From assembly GCA_050633885.1 (NCBI GenBank), contig JBOEHK010000006.1, forward strand, positions 364,933 through 428,932: a stretch of DNA of 64,000 nt. The letters are read 5' to 3'. The notes beneath the pieces are model-generated. The model was not told the DNA's origin. It saw nothing but the letters and a program-made list of their open reading frames with translations, and ran no database searches. The stretch comes from JAWSVE01 sp050633885 (GTDB taxonomy: Bacteria > Pseudomonadota > Gammaproteobacteria > Pseudomonadales > Cellvibrionaceae). How positions within the stretch are numbered: the first letter of the stretch is position 1; every line of letters starts with the position of its first letter. A program made the translations under genes and the position numbers. Shown here one piece after another: positions 52,872 to 61,866 of this stretch.

Positions 52872-54203
52872 CTAGCGGGTCACTCCGCTGCCATAGCCTT
52901 TTAAATTTGATTTTTTCATCATGGATTCATACTGCGATGACATCAGATGCGATTGAACTTGTGAAAATGTATCCATCACCACCACAACCACAATTAACAA
53001 AGATGTCCCACCTAAGTAAAATGGAATATTCAAGTATGTCACCAAAAACTGAGGAAGCAGACAAACACCCGCAATGTATAAAGAACCAATAACAGTCAGG
53101 CGAGTTAAAACGTTATCAATATAACGAGAAGTTTGTTCTCCTGGTCTAATACCCGGAACATATGCTCCAGATTTTTTTAAATTATCTGCCACTTCATTAG
53201 GATTAAACATCAAAGCAGTATAAAAAAAGCAGAAGAAAATAATGAATCCAGTAAAAAGTAACAAGTAAAGTGGCTGCCCAGGACCTATAGCTAAAGAGAT
53301 ATCTTGCAGTAAATTACTAACTTTACCCTCGCCCCCCTGACCAAACCACTGGGTGATTGTAGCTGGGAACAATAATATACTACTCGCAAAAATTGCAGGA
53401 ATTACACCAGCCATATTCACCTTTAAAGGTAAATGGCTTGTTTGAGCACCAAACACCTGCCGGCCCTGCTGCCTTTTAGCGTAATTGACCGTTATTCTTC
53501 TTTGTCCCCGCTCTACCCACACAACAAGCCAAACAATCAAAATAGCTAACGCGGCTATTCCAAGCACCCAAAGAATATTGATATCACCCAAACGAGCACT
53601 TTCAAATATTTGACCAACAGCAGCTGGTAGCCCAGCAACAATTCCAGCAAATATCATCAAAGATATACCGTTACCGATACCCCTTTCAGTCACTTGCTCA
53701 CCTAGCCACATCATAAATACTGCACCAGTGACAAGAGAAACGGTTGCAACAAAAACAAACGGTACTCCGGGGCTATATGCCTGACTTTGAAAAGCCATAG
53801 ACATAGCGAACCCCTGAACTGTTGCTAATAAGACGGTGAAATAACGCGTGTACTGGTTAATTTTTCTTCGACCCGCGTCACCTTCCTTCTTTAATTGCTC
53901 CAAGGAAGGAGTAACTGCTGTCATTATCTGCATAATAATAGAAGCAGATATGTAAGGCATAATACCAAGGGCAAGAATACTCATACGTTCAAATGCCCCA
54001 CCAGAGAACATGTTAAACATACCAAGGATTGTACCCTGCTGCTGATTGAACATAGCTGCAAGTTGATCGGGATCCATTCCTGGAACAGGAATGTGCGTCC
54101 CAACTCTATATACAAATATTGCGAGTAAAACAAAACGAAGGCGAGCCCATAGCTCGCCTAAACCTTTTGATTTTGCACCAGCTATATTTCCAGCTTTTGC
54201 CAT
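52872..54203 (-). CDS. secY: SecY, protein translocase channel subunit
   Basis: SecY is the pore of the SecYEG translocon in the inner membrane. The 443-residue protein (same as E. coli) has ten predicted helices, the plug region near 55-75 (preceded by T-H-I-P-V-P-G) and the long cytoplasmic loops 4/5 and 5/6 (M-P-Y-I-S-A-S-I-I-M-Q near 80, R-Q-G-R-Q-V-F-G near 245). It lies between rplO and rpmJ in the spc operon. Confidence 0.98.
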   Translation of the reverse strand: MAKAGNIAGAKSKGLGELWARLRFVLLAIFVYRVGTHIPVPGMDPDQLAAMFNQQQGTILGMFNMFSGGAFERMSILALGIMPYISASIIMQIMTAVTPSLEQLKKEGDAGRRKINQYTRYFTVLLATVQGFAMSMAFQSQAYSPGVPFVFVATVSLVTGAVFMMWLGEQVTERGIGNGISLMIFAGIVAGLPAAVGQIFESARLGDINILWVLGIAALAILIVWLVVWVERGQRRITVNYAKRQQGRQVFGAQTSHLPLKVNMAGVIPAIFASSILLFPATITQWFGQGGEGKVSNLLQDISLAIGPGQPLYLLLFTGFIIFFCFFYTALMFNPNEVADNLKKSGAYVPGIRPGEQTSRYIDNVLTRLTVIGSLYIAGVCLLPQFLVTYLNIPFYLGGTSLLIVVVVVMDTFSQVQSHLMSSQYESMMKKSNLKGYGSGVTR

Positions 54204-54231
54204 AATCGCCTCTGAAAAATTGCCTCAGCAA

Positions 54232-54666
54232 TTAGTCCTCAATTTTACCGCCAGCTGCTTCGATAGCTGCTTTAGCGCCTTTAGTAACAGCAATGCCTTT
54301 GAGGGTCACGCCTTTTTTTAACTCTCCAGACAAAAATACTTTTGCACGCAAAGTATTTTCTTTAATAATGTCTGCGCTTTTAAGTGCTGCAAGATCAATC
54401 ACATTCTCTGAGCAAGCATTTAATTCAGACAATCTGACTTCTTCTACGAAACGACCTACACGGGAGCTGAATCCAAACTTAGGTAGACGTTTACGCAAAG
54501 GCATTTGACCACCCTCAAACCCAGGTTTTACTTTACCACCCGACCGAGATTTTAAGCCTTTATGACCACGACCACCTGTCTTACCAAGGCCACTTCCAAT
54601 ACCACGACCAACACGTTTCGCATCTTTTTTATGGCCAGGAGCTGGACTTAAAGTATTGAGTTTCAT
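54232..54666 (-). CDS. rplO: 50S ribosomal protein L15
   Basis: L15 is a late-assembling 50S protein with a long Gly/Arg-rich N-terminal arm (G-R-G-I-G-S-G-x-G-K-T-G-G-R-G-H-K-G, about 21-38) reaching into 23S rRNA. Its ATG directly abuts the rpmD stop. The 144-residue length equals E. coli. Confidence 0.98.
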   Translation of the reverse strand: MKLNTLSPAPGHKKDAKRVGRGIGSGLGKTGGRGHKGLKSRSGGKVKPGFEGGQMPLRKRLPKFGFSSRVGRFVEEVRLSELNACSENVIDLAALKSADIIKENTLRAKVFLSGELKKGVTLKGIAVTKGAKAAIEAAGGKIED

Positions 54667-54852
54667 TTACTCACCCTCGACCTTAACTAGATAATTAATT
54701 GTATTAATCATGCCACGAACTGAAGGTGTATCTTCTACTTCAACTGTGTGACCTATTCGACGTAGGCCCAAACCTGCAATACATGCTTTGTGATTTTTCA
54801 ACCGTCCGGCAGTACTCTTAACTTGGGTCACTGATATTGATTTCTTAGCCAT
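54667..54852 (-). CDS. rpmD: 50S ribosomal protein L30
   Basis: L30 is a small surface protein of the 50S subunit, absent in some bacteria. Here it is 61 residues (E. coli 59), with the family pattern T-Q-V-K-S-x-x-G and G-L-G-L-R-R-I-G-H-T-V-E-V. It lies between rpsE and rplO as usual. Confidence 0.96.
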   Translation of the reverse strand: MAKKSISVTQVKSTAGRLKNHKACIAGLGLRRIGHTVEVEDTPSVRGMINTINYLVKVEGE

Positions 54853-54880
54853 AACGCTTCTTTCTTAATTTAATATTGAT

Positions 54881-55390
54881 CTAGTTAAGAATTTCTTCGA
54901 CAGATTTGCCTCTTTTTACAGCGACAGATTCTGGCGATGCCATATCTTTTAATGCGTTGAATGTTGCTCTTACAACGTTTACAGGATTCGTAGATCCATA
55001 ACACTTAGCCAATACGTTTTGAACTCCAGCTATCTCTAACACTGATCGCATTGCTCCACCAGCAATAACACCAGTACCGGCAGAAGCAGGCTTCATGAAT
55101 ATTTTAGATGCTCCATGACGACCCTTGATGGGATACTGAATAGTGTCGCCGTTCAAATCAACTTGAATCATATTTCTACGAGCAGATTCCATAGCCTTTT
55201 GTATTGCAAGAGGGACTTCCCGAGCTTTACCGCGACCAAATCCAACTTTACCGTTACCATCACCTACGACGGTAAGCGCAGTAAAACCAAAGATGCGACC
55301 ACCCTTTACAGTCTTTGCCACACGGTTAACCTGAACAAGCTTCTCTTGAAGCCCTTCTGTGTTGTTTTCATCTTTCTTGTTAAATGCCAT
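54881..55390 (-). CDS. rpsE: 30S ribosomal protein S5
   Basis: S5 controls decoding accuracy and forms part of the mRNA entrance helicase with S3 and S4. The 169-residue protein has the double-stranded-RNA-binding-like N-domain (R-V-A-K-T-V-K-G-G-R-I-F-G-F) and the C-domain G-K-A-R-E-V-P-x-A-I-Q-K-A. The start fits the ATG at 55390. Confidence 0.98.
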   Translation of the reverse strand: MAFNKKDENNTEGLQEKLVQVNRVAKTVKGGRIFGFTALTVVGDGNGKVGFGRGKAREVPLAIQKAMESARRNMIQVDLNGDTIQYPIKGRHGASKIFMKPASAGTGVIAGGAMRSVLEIAGVQNVLAKCYGSTNPVNVVRATFNALKDMASPESVAVKRGKSVEEILN

Positions 55391-55405
55391 AGTTTTACTT
55401 AGCCT

Positions 55406-55756
55406 TTAAAATTCCAATCCAGCTTCACGAGCAGCGTCAGCTAAAGCTTTGACGCGACCATGATAACGAAAACCACTTCTATCAAAAGCGACTTCTGTAA
55501 TACCTTGTGCTTTAGCACGCTCAGCGATCAACTTACCAACCGAGCTCGCTGCCTCAGCATTACCAGTTTTTCCTGATCTTAAATCTTTTTCAACAGTTGA
55601 AGCAGAAACAAGAACTGTATCACCAGAATCAGCAATTATTTGAGCGTAGATATGCCGAGGTGTTCTGTTTACGGTTAAACGAGAAACGCCTAGTTCACGA
55701 ATCTTCGCTCTTGTTCGTCTTGCACGACGTAGACGAGACTGTTTTTTATCAATCAT
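55406..55756 (-). CDS. rplR: 50S ribosomal protein L18
   Basis: L18 binds 5S rRNA and helps place it in the central protuberance. The 116-residue protein has the Arg-rich N-terminus R-L-R-R-A-R-R-T-R and the C-terminal F-D-R-S-G-F-R-Y-H-G-R-V-K-A-L-A-D-A-A-R-E-A-G-L. Normal length and position. Confidence 0.98.
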   Translation of the reverse strand: MIDKKQSRLRRARRTRAKIRELGVSRLTVNRTPRHIYAQIIADSGDTVLVSASTVEKDLRSGKTGNAEAASSVGKLIAERAKAQGITEVAFDRSGFRYHGRVKALADAAREAGLEF

Positions 55757-55765
55757 TTCGTTACC

Positions 55766-56299
55766 CTACTTCTTCTTAGCTTCTTTGCGTCGTACATGTT
55801 CATCAGCATAGCGAACACCTTTACCTTTGTAGGGTTCTGGTGGCCTGAAAGCACGAACTTCCGCAGCAACTTGACCAAGTAATTGTTTGTCAGCACTTTT
55901 AAGTACAATCTCAGTCTGCGATGGAGTCTCAGCTGTAACGCCTTCAGGTAACTGATAATCAATTGGATGAGAGAAACCTAAAGTTAGATTTAATGTTTTA
56001 CCACCCGCTTTAGCGCGATAGCCAACACCATTTAGCTGAAGCTTCTTCTCAAAACCATCAGAAACACCTACAACCATGTTGTTGATTAAAGAACGCATTG
56101 TCCCCGCTAACGCTCTAGATTGCTTTGCGCCATCTTTAGCAGAACACTTAAGCTCTTCGCCATCTTGCTCTATCGATACACTATTGTGTACAACTAAGGC
56201 CAAGCTTCCATTTTTACCTTTTGCCAATACTTCTTGGCCCTTGAGTGCGATCTCTACACCCTTTGGTACCGGTATTGGACTATTTGCTATTCGAGACAT
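55766..56299 (-). CDS. rplF: 50S ribosomal protein L6
   Basis: L6 lies at the base of the L7/L12 stalk near the sarcin-ricin loop. The correct start is the ATG at 56299 (M-S-R-I-A-N-S-P-I), giving 177 residues as in E. coli; the frame is open 48 bases further upstream but those residues are not L6-like. The C-terminal P-E-P-Y-K-G-K-G-V-R-Y signature is intact. Confidence 0.97.
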   Translation of the reverse strand: MSRIANSPIPVPKGVEIALKGQEVLAKGKNGSLALVVHNSVSIEQDGEELKCSAKDGAKQSRALAGTMRSLINNMVVGVSDGFEKKLQLNGVGYRAKAGGKTLNLTLGFSHPIDYQLPEGVTAETPSQTEIVLKSADKQLLGQVAAEVRAFRPPEPYKGKGVRYADEHVRRKEAKKK

Positions 56300-56318
56300 G
56301 GACTTTATCCGTTCAAAA

Positions 56319-56711
56319 TCAAAATACAGTACAAAGAACTTCACCACCGATACCAGCAGTGCGAGCAGCGCGGTCAGTCATAACACCTTTACTTGTAGAT
56401 ACAATCGCCACGCCTAAACCAGCACGAACAGACGGCAATTCATCTTTACCTACATAATTCCTCAATCCTGGACGACTATCCCTAGCTATTTCAGCAATTA
56501 CTGGATTGCCTTGATAATACTTAAGAGAAATAGATAGGGTCGGTTTAACCGCGGAATCCGCGCTAAAATCTTCGATATAACCTTCTTCTTTTAATACTTT
56601 CGCAACTGCACTCTTCAAAGTTGAAGAAGGCATTTCAACTGTTGCCTTACCAACCTGCTGCGCATTTCTAATGCGAGTTAGCATATCGGCTATTGGATCT
56701 TGCATACTCAT
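56319..56711 (-). CDS. rpsH: 30S ribosomal protein S8
   Basis: S8 binds helix 21 of 16S rRNA and is the spc-operon autoregulator in E. coli, acting at the rplE start. The 130-residue protein begins M-S-M-Q-D-P-I-A-D-M-L-T-R-I-R-N and ends near S-T-S-K-G-V-M-T-D-R-A-A-R, all standard. Confidence 0.98.
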   Translation of the reverse strand: MSMQDPIADMLTRIRNAQQVGKATVEMPSSTLKSAVAKVLKEEGYIEDFSADSAVKPTLSISLKYYQGNPVIAEIARDSRPGLRNYVGKDELPSVRAGLGVAIVSTSKGVMTDRAARTAGIGGEVLCTVF

Positions 56712-56736
56712 ACTTCTGCTCCTACTAGGTAGATTA

Positions 56737-57042
56737 CTACCAGCTCGCCTTAACTAAACCAGGGACATCACCACGCATCGCAGCTTCACGTAATTTATGT
56801 CGGCACAAACCAAACTTGCGATAAACACCGTGAGGTCTTCCGGTTATACGACAGCGCATACGTTGACGAGAAGGGCTCGCGTTACGAGGTAATTGCTGCA
56901 ATTTATTTGTCGCTTCCCAAACTTGTTCATCAGTTGATTCTGGACTCGCTATAACGGCCTTCAACTGTGCACGCTTTTCAGCATACTTTGCGACAGTTTT
57001 AGCTCTTTTATTCTCACGAGCCACCATAGATTTCTTAGCCAT
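56737..57042 (-). CDS. rpsN: 30S ribosomal protein S14, zinc-free long form
   Basis: S14 lies in the 30S head. At 101 residues it is the long form, without the two C-x-x-C pairs of the short zinc form. The C-terminal R-C-R-I-T-G-R-P-H-G-V-Y-R-K-F-G-L-C-R is typical. Position in the spc operon is standard. Confidence 0.97.
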   Translation of the reverse strand: MAKKSMVARENKRAKTVAKYAEKRAQLKAVIASPESTDEQVWEATNKLQQLPRNASPSRQRMRCRITGRPHGVYRKFGLCRHKLREAAMRGDVPGLVKASW

Positions 57043-57068
57043 ATCTATACCTTTGGGATATGTAATCG

Positions 57069-57608
57069 TTACGCTCTAAGCGGAAAATTAAATGCGCGAA
57101 GAAGAGCGCGCCCTTCATCATCTGTACGGGCTGAAGTTGTAATGCAAATATCTAAGCCGCGTAGCTTATCAATCTTGTCGTATTCTATCTCTGGGAAAAT
57201 AATTTGCTCATTTACACCCATTGTAAAATTTCCACGTCCATCAAATTGCTTTGGGCTTATACCACGAAAATCACGTATTCTCGGTATTGCAATAGACACC
57301 AAACGATCTAAGAATTCATACATTCGCTCACTTCGAAGGGTTACTTTGCACCCGATTGGCCAATCATCACGAATTTTAAAACCAGCAATTGACTTGCGAG
57401 CCTTAGTAACCATAACTTTCTGCCCAGCAATTTTTTCCAAATCACTAACTGCGTGTTCAAGAACCTTTTTATCGCCCACTGCCTCACCAACACCCATATT
57501 CAAAGTGATTTTAGTGATTTTAGGGATTTCCATTACATTTTTAACACCCAACTCTTGCTGCAGTTTAGGAGCTAATACTTTTTGGTAATGTTCTTTTAAC
57601 CTTGCCAT
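57069..57608 (-). CDS. rplE: 50S ribosomal protein L5
   Basis: L5 binds 5S rRNA and contacts S13 and P-site tRNA across the subunit interface. The 179-residue protein has E-I-P-K-I-T-K-I-T-L-N-M-G-V-G-E-A near 27-43 and the C-terminal D-E-G-R-A-L-L-R-A-F. It equals E. coli in length. The 60-base gap to rplX could hold an S8 target, not confirmed. Confidence 0.98.
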   Translation of the reverse strand: MARLKEHYQKVLAPKLQQELGVKNVMEIPKITKITLNMGVGEAVGDKKVLEHAVSDLEKIAGQKVMVTKARKSIAGFKIRDDWPIGCKVTLRSERMYEFLDRLVSIAIPRIRDFRGISPKQFDGRGNFTMGVNEQIIFPEIEYDKIDKLRGLDICITTSARTDDEGRALLRAFNFPLRA

Positions 57609-57668
57609 TTCTTTAAATCCAGTAATGAGCTAGCCAATGTTTTGGCGTTAAAATAATATTTTTCAGCG

Positions 57669-57980
57669 TTAAGAAAGAACTTCGCCGTTTGACTTATAAA
57701 TTCTTACTTTTTTGTCGCCTTCAACCTTAAAGCCGACACGATCAGCTTTATTCGTAGCTGGATTGAATATAGCAACATTAGAAAGCTGAAGCGGCGCTTC
57801 TTTCTCAATAATCCCACCAGTAACACCGAGCTGGGGATTTGGTTTTTGATGTTTTTTTACCAAGTTTAAACCGCCAACTAACAAGCGATTATCAGAAAGA
57901 ATTTTTGTAACCTTTCCACGCTTCCCTTTATCTTTCCCTGTAATAACGATCACTTCATCATCACGTTTAATCTTTTTCAT
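57669..57980 (-). CDS. rplX: 50S ribosomal protein L24
   Basis: L24 is an early assembly starter near the tunnel exit. The proper start is the ATG at 57980 (M-K-K-I-K-R-D-D-E-V-I-V-I-T-G-K-D-K-G), giving 103 residues; the frame extends 30 bases further upstream without family similarity. The KOW motif (D-E-V-I-V-I-T-G-K-D-K-G) is clear. Confidence 0.96.
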   Translation of the reverse strand: MKKIKRDDEVIVITGKDKGKRGKVTKILSDNRLLVGGLNLVKKHQKPNPQLGVTGGIIEKEAPLQLSNVAIFNPATNKADRVGFKVEGDKKVRIYKSNGEVLS

Positions 57981-58013
57981 TTCTTTTCCTCGAACCCTTT
58001 CCTGTCCCAAGTT

Positions 58014-58382
58014 TTATAGAACTTCTGGGGCCAACGATATAATCTTCATAAATTTTTCGCCACGCAACTCACGAGTCACCGGACCAAAAATACGAGTTCC
58101 AATTGGCGCTTCTGTTTGATTTAACAAAACAGCTGCATTGTCATCAAATTTAATAAGAGAGCCATCTTGACGGCGAACACCCTTTCTGGTGCGAACTACA
58201 ACGGCTTTCATAACCTGGCCTTTCTTGACCTTGCCACGTGGAATTGCTTCTTTAACAGTAACTTTAATAACATCACCAACAGATGCATATCGTCGATGAG
58301 AACCACCCAACACCTTGATACACATAACGCGTCTTGCTCCGCTGTTATCTGCAACATCTAGGTAACTTTCTGTTTGAATCAT
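58014..58382 (-). CDS. rplN: 50S ribosomal protein L14
   Basis: L14 lies at the subunit interface and is the binding site of the silencing factor RsfS. The 122-residue protein begins M-I-Q-T-E-S-Y-L-D-V-A-D-N-S-G-A-R and has the conserved V-V-V-R-T-R-K-G-V-R-R-x-D-G-S. Standard spc-operon head gene, 39 bases after rpsQ. Confidence 0.98.
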   Translation of the reverse strand: MIQTESYLDVADNSGARRVMCIKVLGGSHRRYASVGDVIKVTVKEAIPRGKVKKGQVMKAVVVRTRKGVRRQDGSLIKFDDNAAVLLNQTEAPIGTRIFGPVTRELRGEKFMKIISLAPEVL

Positions 58383-58421
58383 CGTGCTCTCCGGTAATCT
58401 CGACTACGCGTAAACTAATAC

Positions 58422-58700
58422 TTAAATTTCGGTTGCTTTTTCTTCCACTTTTACAAGTGTCCAAGTTTTATCTTTAGAAATAGGTTTGGACTCTGCAACT
58501 GTCACCAAATCTCCAGCCTTACAATCATTATTCGCATCATGCGCTTTTATTTTTGAAGACTTACTTACGTATTTACCATAAAGAGGATGTTTCACACGGC
58601 GCTCAATCAAGACTGTAATAGTCTTATCCATTTTATCGCTAACAACTCGACCAGTTTGAGTTCGCGCTTGTTTTGTATCGACAGCGTTTGCTTCAGCCAT
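58422..58700 (-). CDS. rpsQ: 30S ribosomal protein S17
   Basis: S17 is a primary 16S rRNA binding protein of the 30S body with an OB fold. It is 92 residues, with a slightly extended N-terminus compared with E. coli (84). G-R-V-V-S-D-K-M-D-K-T-I-T-V and K-H-P-L-Y-G-K-Y are diagnostic. Last gene of the S10 operon part. Confidence 0.97.
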   Translation of the reverse strand: MAEANAVDTKQARTQTGRVVSDKMDKTITVLIERRVKHPLYGKYVSKSSKIKAHDANNDCKAGDLVTVAESKPISKDKTWTLVKVEEKATEI

Positions 58701-58702
58701 TC

Positions 58703-58894
58703 TTAGTTACCTGCCTTTTCCGTCAGTACTGTTTTAATCTGAGCAATGTTTTTTCTAGTTTGCTTTAACAAATGAGACTGCTCGAGCTGACCAGTATTTT
58801 TTTGTAACCGCAATTTAAACTGCGACTCCAGTTGTTCAAGCAGCTCTTTGTTCAACTCTTCTGCTGATTTTCCGCGAAGCTCTTCTGCCTTCAT
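58703..58894 (-). CDS. rpmC: 50S ribosomal protein L29
   Basis: L29 lies at the tunnel exit and helps recruit SRP and trigger factor. The 63-residue protein (same as E. coli) has the helical pattern E-L-R-G-K-S-A-E-E-L and a C-terminal K-T-R-K-N-I-A-Q-I-K-T-V. Its ATG directly abuts the rplP stop. Confidence 0.97.
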   Translation of the reverse strand: MKAEELRGKSAEELNKELLEQLESQFKLRLQKNTGQLEQSHLLKQTRKNIAQIKTVLTEKAGN

Positions 58895-59308
58895 TTACAT
58901 CACCGACCGTTTAACAATAGTTGTGCTGATTGGCAGCTTAGCAGCTGCCAGCTCAAATGCTTCCCGAGCAAGCTCTTCGGAAACACCTTCCATTTCATAC
59001 AAAATTTTTCCTGGCTGAATTTGTGCCACCCAGTACTCAACATTACCCTTACCCTTACCTTGGCGAACCTCTAAAGGCTTACTTGTAATAGGTTTATCAG
59101 GAAAAACTCTAATCCAAATTTTACCACCACGTTTTACATGTCTCGTCATCGCACGACGTGCAGCTTCGATTTGTCTAGCAGTGATGCGTCCTCTACCAAT
59201 CGCTTTTAAGCCGTATTCGCCAAAGCTAACTTTTGAACCGCGATGAGCCAAGCCACGATTGCGGCCTTTCATTTGTTTGCGGAATTTGGTTCGTTTAGGT
59301 TGCAGCAT
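58895..59308 (-). CDS. rplP: 50S ribosomal protein L16
   Basis: L16 organises the A-site region of the peptidyl-transferase centre. The 137-residue protein begins M-L-Q-P-K-R-T-K-F-R-K-Q-M-K-G-R and has R-V-F-P-D-K-P-I-T, both standard. It follows rpsC by 38 bases. Confidence 0.98.
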   Translation of the reverse strand: MLQPKRTKFRKQMKGRNRGLAHRGSKVSFGEYGLKAIGRGRITARQIEAARRAMTRHVKRGGKIWIRVFPDKPITSKPLEVRQGKGKGNVEYWVAQIQPGKILYEMEGVSEELAREAFELAAAKLPISTTIVKRSVM

Positions 59309-59346
59309 TGTTTAGCCTTTTATTACCTTATTACTTCTTTGTGCGT

Positions 59347-60027
59347 TTAGTCAGCTTTTCTTGATTTTTTCTTAGGCGCAGTTTCTTGTGGTTCGACACC
59401 ACCAATAACCTCTCCTTTGAAAATCCAAACTTTAACGCCAATAATCCCATAAGTCGTTGATGCTTCAGCTGGTGCATAATCAATATCCGCTCTCAAGGTA
59501 TGAAGAGGAACACGCCCTTCTCTATACCACTCAGACCGCGCAATCTCAGCGCCACCTAAACGACCACCAACTTGAATTTTTATGCCTTCAGCACCTTGAC
59601 GCATAGCGTTTTGTACAGCTCGCTTCATTGCTCGGCGAAACATAACTCGTCTCTCTAGCTGTGAAGCAACACTTTGAGCTACTAGTGACGCATCAAGATC
59701 TGGTTTACGAATTTCCTCGATATTAATATGAACTGGAATTCCCATACGCTTACTAACTTCAGCGCGTAGAACTTCAACATCTTCACCTTTTTTACCAATT
59801 ACAATACCTGGACGAGCAGTATGTATTGTTACTCGCGCAGTATTTGCTGGTCGCTCAATATCAATTCGACTGACTGATGCATGAGCGAGCTTTTTCTGTA
59901 TATATTCCCTGACAGTCAAGTCTGTGTATAGCTTCTCTGCATATTCATCGCTATCTGCATACCATGTAGATGTATGTTTTTTAACAATGCCTAATCGAAT
60001 ACCTGTTGGATGAACTTTTTGACCCAT
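59347..60027 (-). CDS. rpsC: 30S ribosomal protein S3
   Basis: S3 forms part of the mRNA entry helicase. The 226-residue protein (E. coli 233) has a KH domain with G-x-x-G (G-K-K-G-E, about 78-82) and the C-terminal domain G-R-L-G-G-A-E-I-A-R-S-E-W-Y-R-E-G-R-V-P-L-H-T-L. The C-terminal tail is short and basic (P-K-K-K-S-R-K-A-D). Confidence 0.98.
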   Translation of the reverse strand: MGQKVHPTGIRLGIVKKHTSTWYADSDEYAEKLYTDLTVREYIQKKLAHASVSRIDIERPANTARVTIHTARPGIVIGKKGEDVEVLRAEVSKRMGIPVHINIEEIRKPDLDASLVAQSVASQLERRVMFRRAMKRAVQNAMRQGAEGIKIQVGGRLGGAEIARSEWYREGRVPLHTLRADIDYAPAEASTTYGIIGVKVWIFKGEVIGGVEPQETAPKKKSRKAD

Positions 60028-60040
60028 GTCGTCCGCTCTC

Positions 60041-60373
60041 TTATTGGTCAGCTACTTTAACTGTAATATGACAAGATCGTTTTAAAATTCGATCCGCTCT
60101 ACCTTTTGCTCTAGGCTTAATTCTTTTCATCGTAATGCCCTCATCTACAAAAATTGTAGATACTCGCAACTCATCGACATCAGCACCTTCGTTATGCTCA
60201 GCATTTGCAATTGCCGACTCTAAGACTTTTTTAACAATTGCTGCGCCCTTTTTAGCGCTGAATGCCAAAAGATCCAAAGCCTCTTCGACATTTTTTCCTC
60301 GAATTTGATCTGCGACCAACCGCGCTTTTTGCGCTGACAACTGGGCACCTTTTAATTTAGCTGCTACTTCCAT
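60041..60373 (-). CDS. rplV: 50S ribosomal protein L22
   Basis: L22 lines the peptide exit tunnel with a long beta hairpin that contributes to macrolide sensitivity. The 110-residue protein has the tunnel loop M-K-R-I-K-P-R-A-K-G-R-A (about 85-96) unaltered, so no resistance-type insertion or deletion is visible. Confidence 0.98.
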   Translation of the reverse strand: MEVAAKLKGAQLSAQKARLVADQIRGKNVEEALDLLAFSAKKGAAIVKKVLESAIANAEHNEGADVDELRVSTIFVDEGITMKRIKPRAKGRADRILKRSCHITVKVADQ

Positions 60374-60399
60374 CTCAATTCACCTTTGGAGCTAGCGAA

Positions 60400-60675
60400 C
60401 TAGCGCTTAGCTTTCTTATCTGCCACATGACCACGGTATGTTCGCGTAGCTGCAAACTCACCAAGCTTATGCCCTACCATCTCTTCATTAACCAACACAG
60501 GCACATGCTGACGACCATTATGAACAGCAATTATAAGTCCAACCATTTCTGGGCTTATCATCGAACGTCTTGACCAAGTCTTTATTGGTCGTCGATCGTT
60601 AGCAGCTGCAGCAGCTTCCACTTTTTTGAACAAATGAAGGTCTATAAATGGACCCTTTTTGAGTGATCTTGGCAC
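60400..60675 (-). CDS. rpsS: 30S ribosomal protein S19
   Basis: S19 lies in the 30S head next to S13. The 91-residue protein begins M-P-R-S-L-K-K-G-P-F-I-D and has H-N-G-R-Q-H-V-P-V and H-K-L-G-E-F-A-x-T-R, all standard. Confidence 0.98.
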   Translation of the reverse strand: MPRSLKKGPFIDLHLFKKVEAAAAANDRRPIKTWSRRSMISPEMVGLIIAVHNGRQHVPVLVNEEMVGHKLGEFAATRTYRGHVADKKAKR

Positions 60676-60712
60676 TGAGACTTTCCTCTTACTTTAAAGT
60701 ACTAACTTGTAC

Positions 60713-61540
60713 TTATTTCTTGCCACGACGACGAACAATCATTTTGTCCGTACGCTTATTAGAACGAGTTTTGTAACCTTTTGTTGGGGTACCCCACGGA
60801 CTAACCGGATGCCTACCGCCTGAAGTTCTGCCCTCACCACCACCATGTGGATGATCTACAGGGTTCATAGCAACACCGCGCACTGTCGGCCTAACGCCTC
60901 GCCACCGTGTAGCTCCGGCCTTACCCAAAGAACGCAAACTGTGCTCGCTATTTGAAACTTCACCAATAGCCGCTTTACACTCAGACAAGATCTTTCTCAT
61001 CTCACCACTACGTAACCTTAAAGTCACATAAGAGCCATCACGAGCTACAAGTTGCGCCGAAGTTCCGGCGGACCGCGCAATCTGAGCACCCTTTCCAGGT
61101 TTCATCTCAATACAATGAACAACACTACCTACTGGAATGTTACGCATCGGCAAAGCATTACCAACCTTAATTGCAGCATCCTCGCCTGACTGAATAATAT
61201 CTCCAGCAGACAAGCCTTTTGGGGCAATCACATAACGACGCTCTCCATCGGCATAACACACCAATGCTATATTGGCACTTCTATTTGGGTCGTACTCCAA
61301 ACGCTCAACTTTTGCCGGAATACCATCTTTATTTCTTTTAAAGTCAATGAGTCGATAATGCTGCTTGTGACCGCCACCTATGTGCCGAGTAGTAATACGG
61401 CCTGCATTATTACGACCACCACTTTTTGACTTTTTTTCCAACAAAGGAGCATACGGATCACCCTTATGCAACTCTGAATTAACGACGCTTACAACAAAGC
61501 GACGTCCGGCAGAGGTTGGTTTACGTTTTACAATTGCCAT
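60713..61540 (-). CDS. rplB: 50S ribosomal protein L2
   Basis: L2 is essential for peptidyl transfer and subunit association. The 275-residue protein has V-A-M-N-P-V-D-H-P-H-G-G-G-E-G (about 222-236), including the conserved catalytic-centre histidine. It follows rplW with a 29-base gap. Standard. Confidence 0.98.
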   Translation of the reverse strand: MAIVKRKPTSAGRRFVVSVVNSELHKGDPYAPLLEKKSKSGGRNNAGRITTRHIGGGHKQHYRLIDFKRNKDGIPAKVERLEYDPNRSANIALVCYADGERRYVIAPKGLSAGDIIQSGEDAAIKVGNALPMRNIPVGSVVHCIEMKPGKGAQIARSAGTSAQLVARDGSYVTLRLRSGEMRKILSECKAAIGEVSNSEHSLRSLGKAGATRWRGVRPTVRGVAMNPVDHPHGGGEGRTSGGRHPVSPWGTPTKGYKTRSNKRTDKMIVRRRGKK

Positions 61541-61569
61541 CGCAACAAATACCTATCCGTTAAATTAGA

Positions 61570-61866
61570 TCAGCCCAAAGACTCAAAATTAATATCATGA
61601 CCCTCAGCCAAACGAACGTATGCTTTTCTAGTATCGCTCTGCTTACCTAGACCATGACGAGTTCGCTTAGTCTTACCCTTGGTGTTTACAACTCGAACCT
61701 GCTCTACACTGACATTAAACAAAGATTCGACCGCTGCTTTAATCTCTCTTTTAGCTGCATCTGTTGCAACCTTAAAAACCACTTGATTGCCACGATCAGC
61801 AGCCAAAGAAGCTTTTTCAGAAACAACTGGACCAACTAATACTTTATATAGACGCTCTTGATTCAT
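61570..61866 (-). CDS. rplW: 50S ribosomal protein L23
   Basis: L23 lies at the tunnel exit and is the docking site for trigger factor and SRP. The 98-residue protein has V-S-E-K-A (about 14-18), and the conserved Glu18-type docking region is kept. Its start overlaps the rplD stop by 4 bases (ATGA), showing translational coupling. Confidence 0.97.
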   Translation of the reverse strand: MNQERLYKVLVGPVVSEKASLAADRGNQVVFKVATDAAKREIKAAVESLFNVSVEQVRVVNTKGKTKRTRHGLGKQSDTRKAYVRLAEGHDINFESLG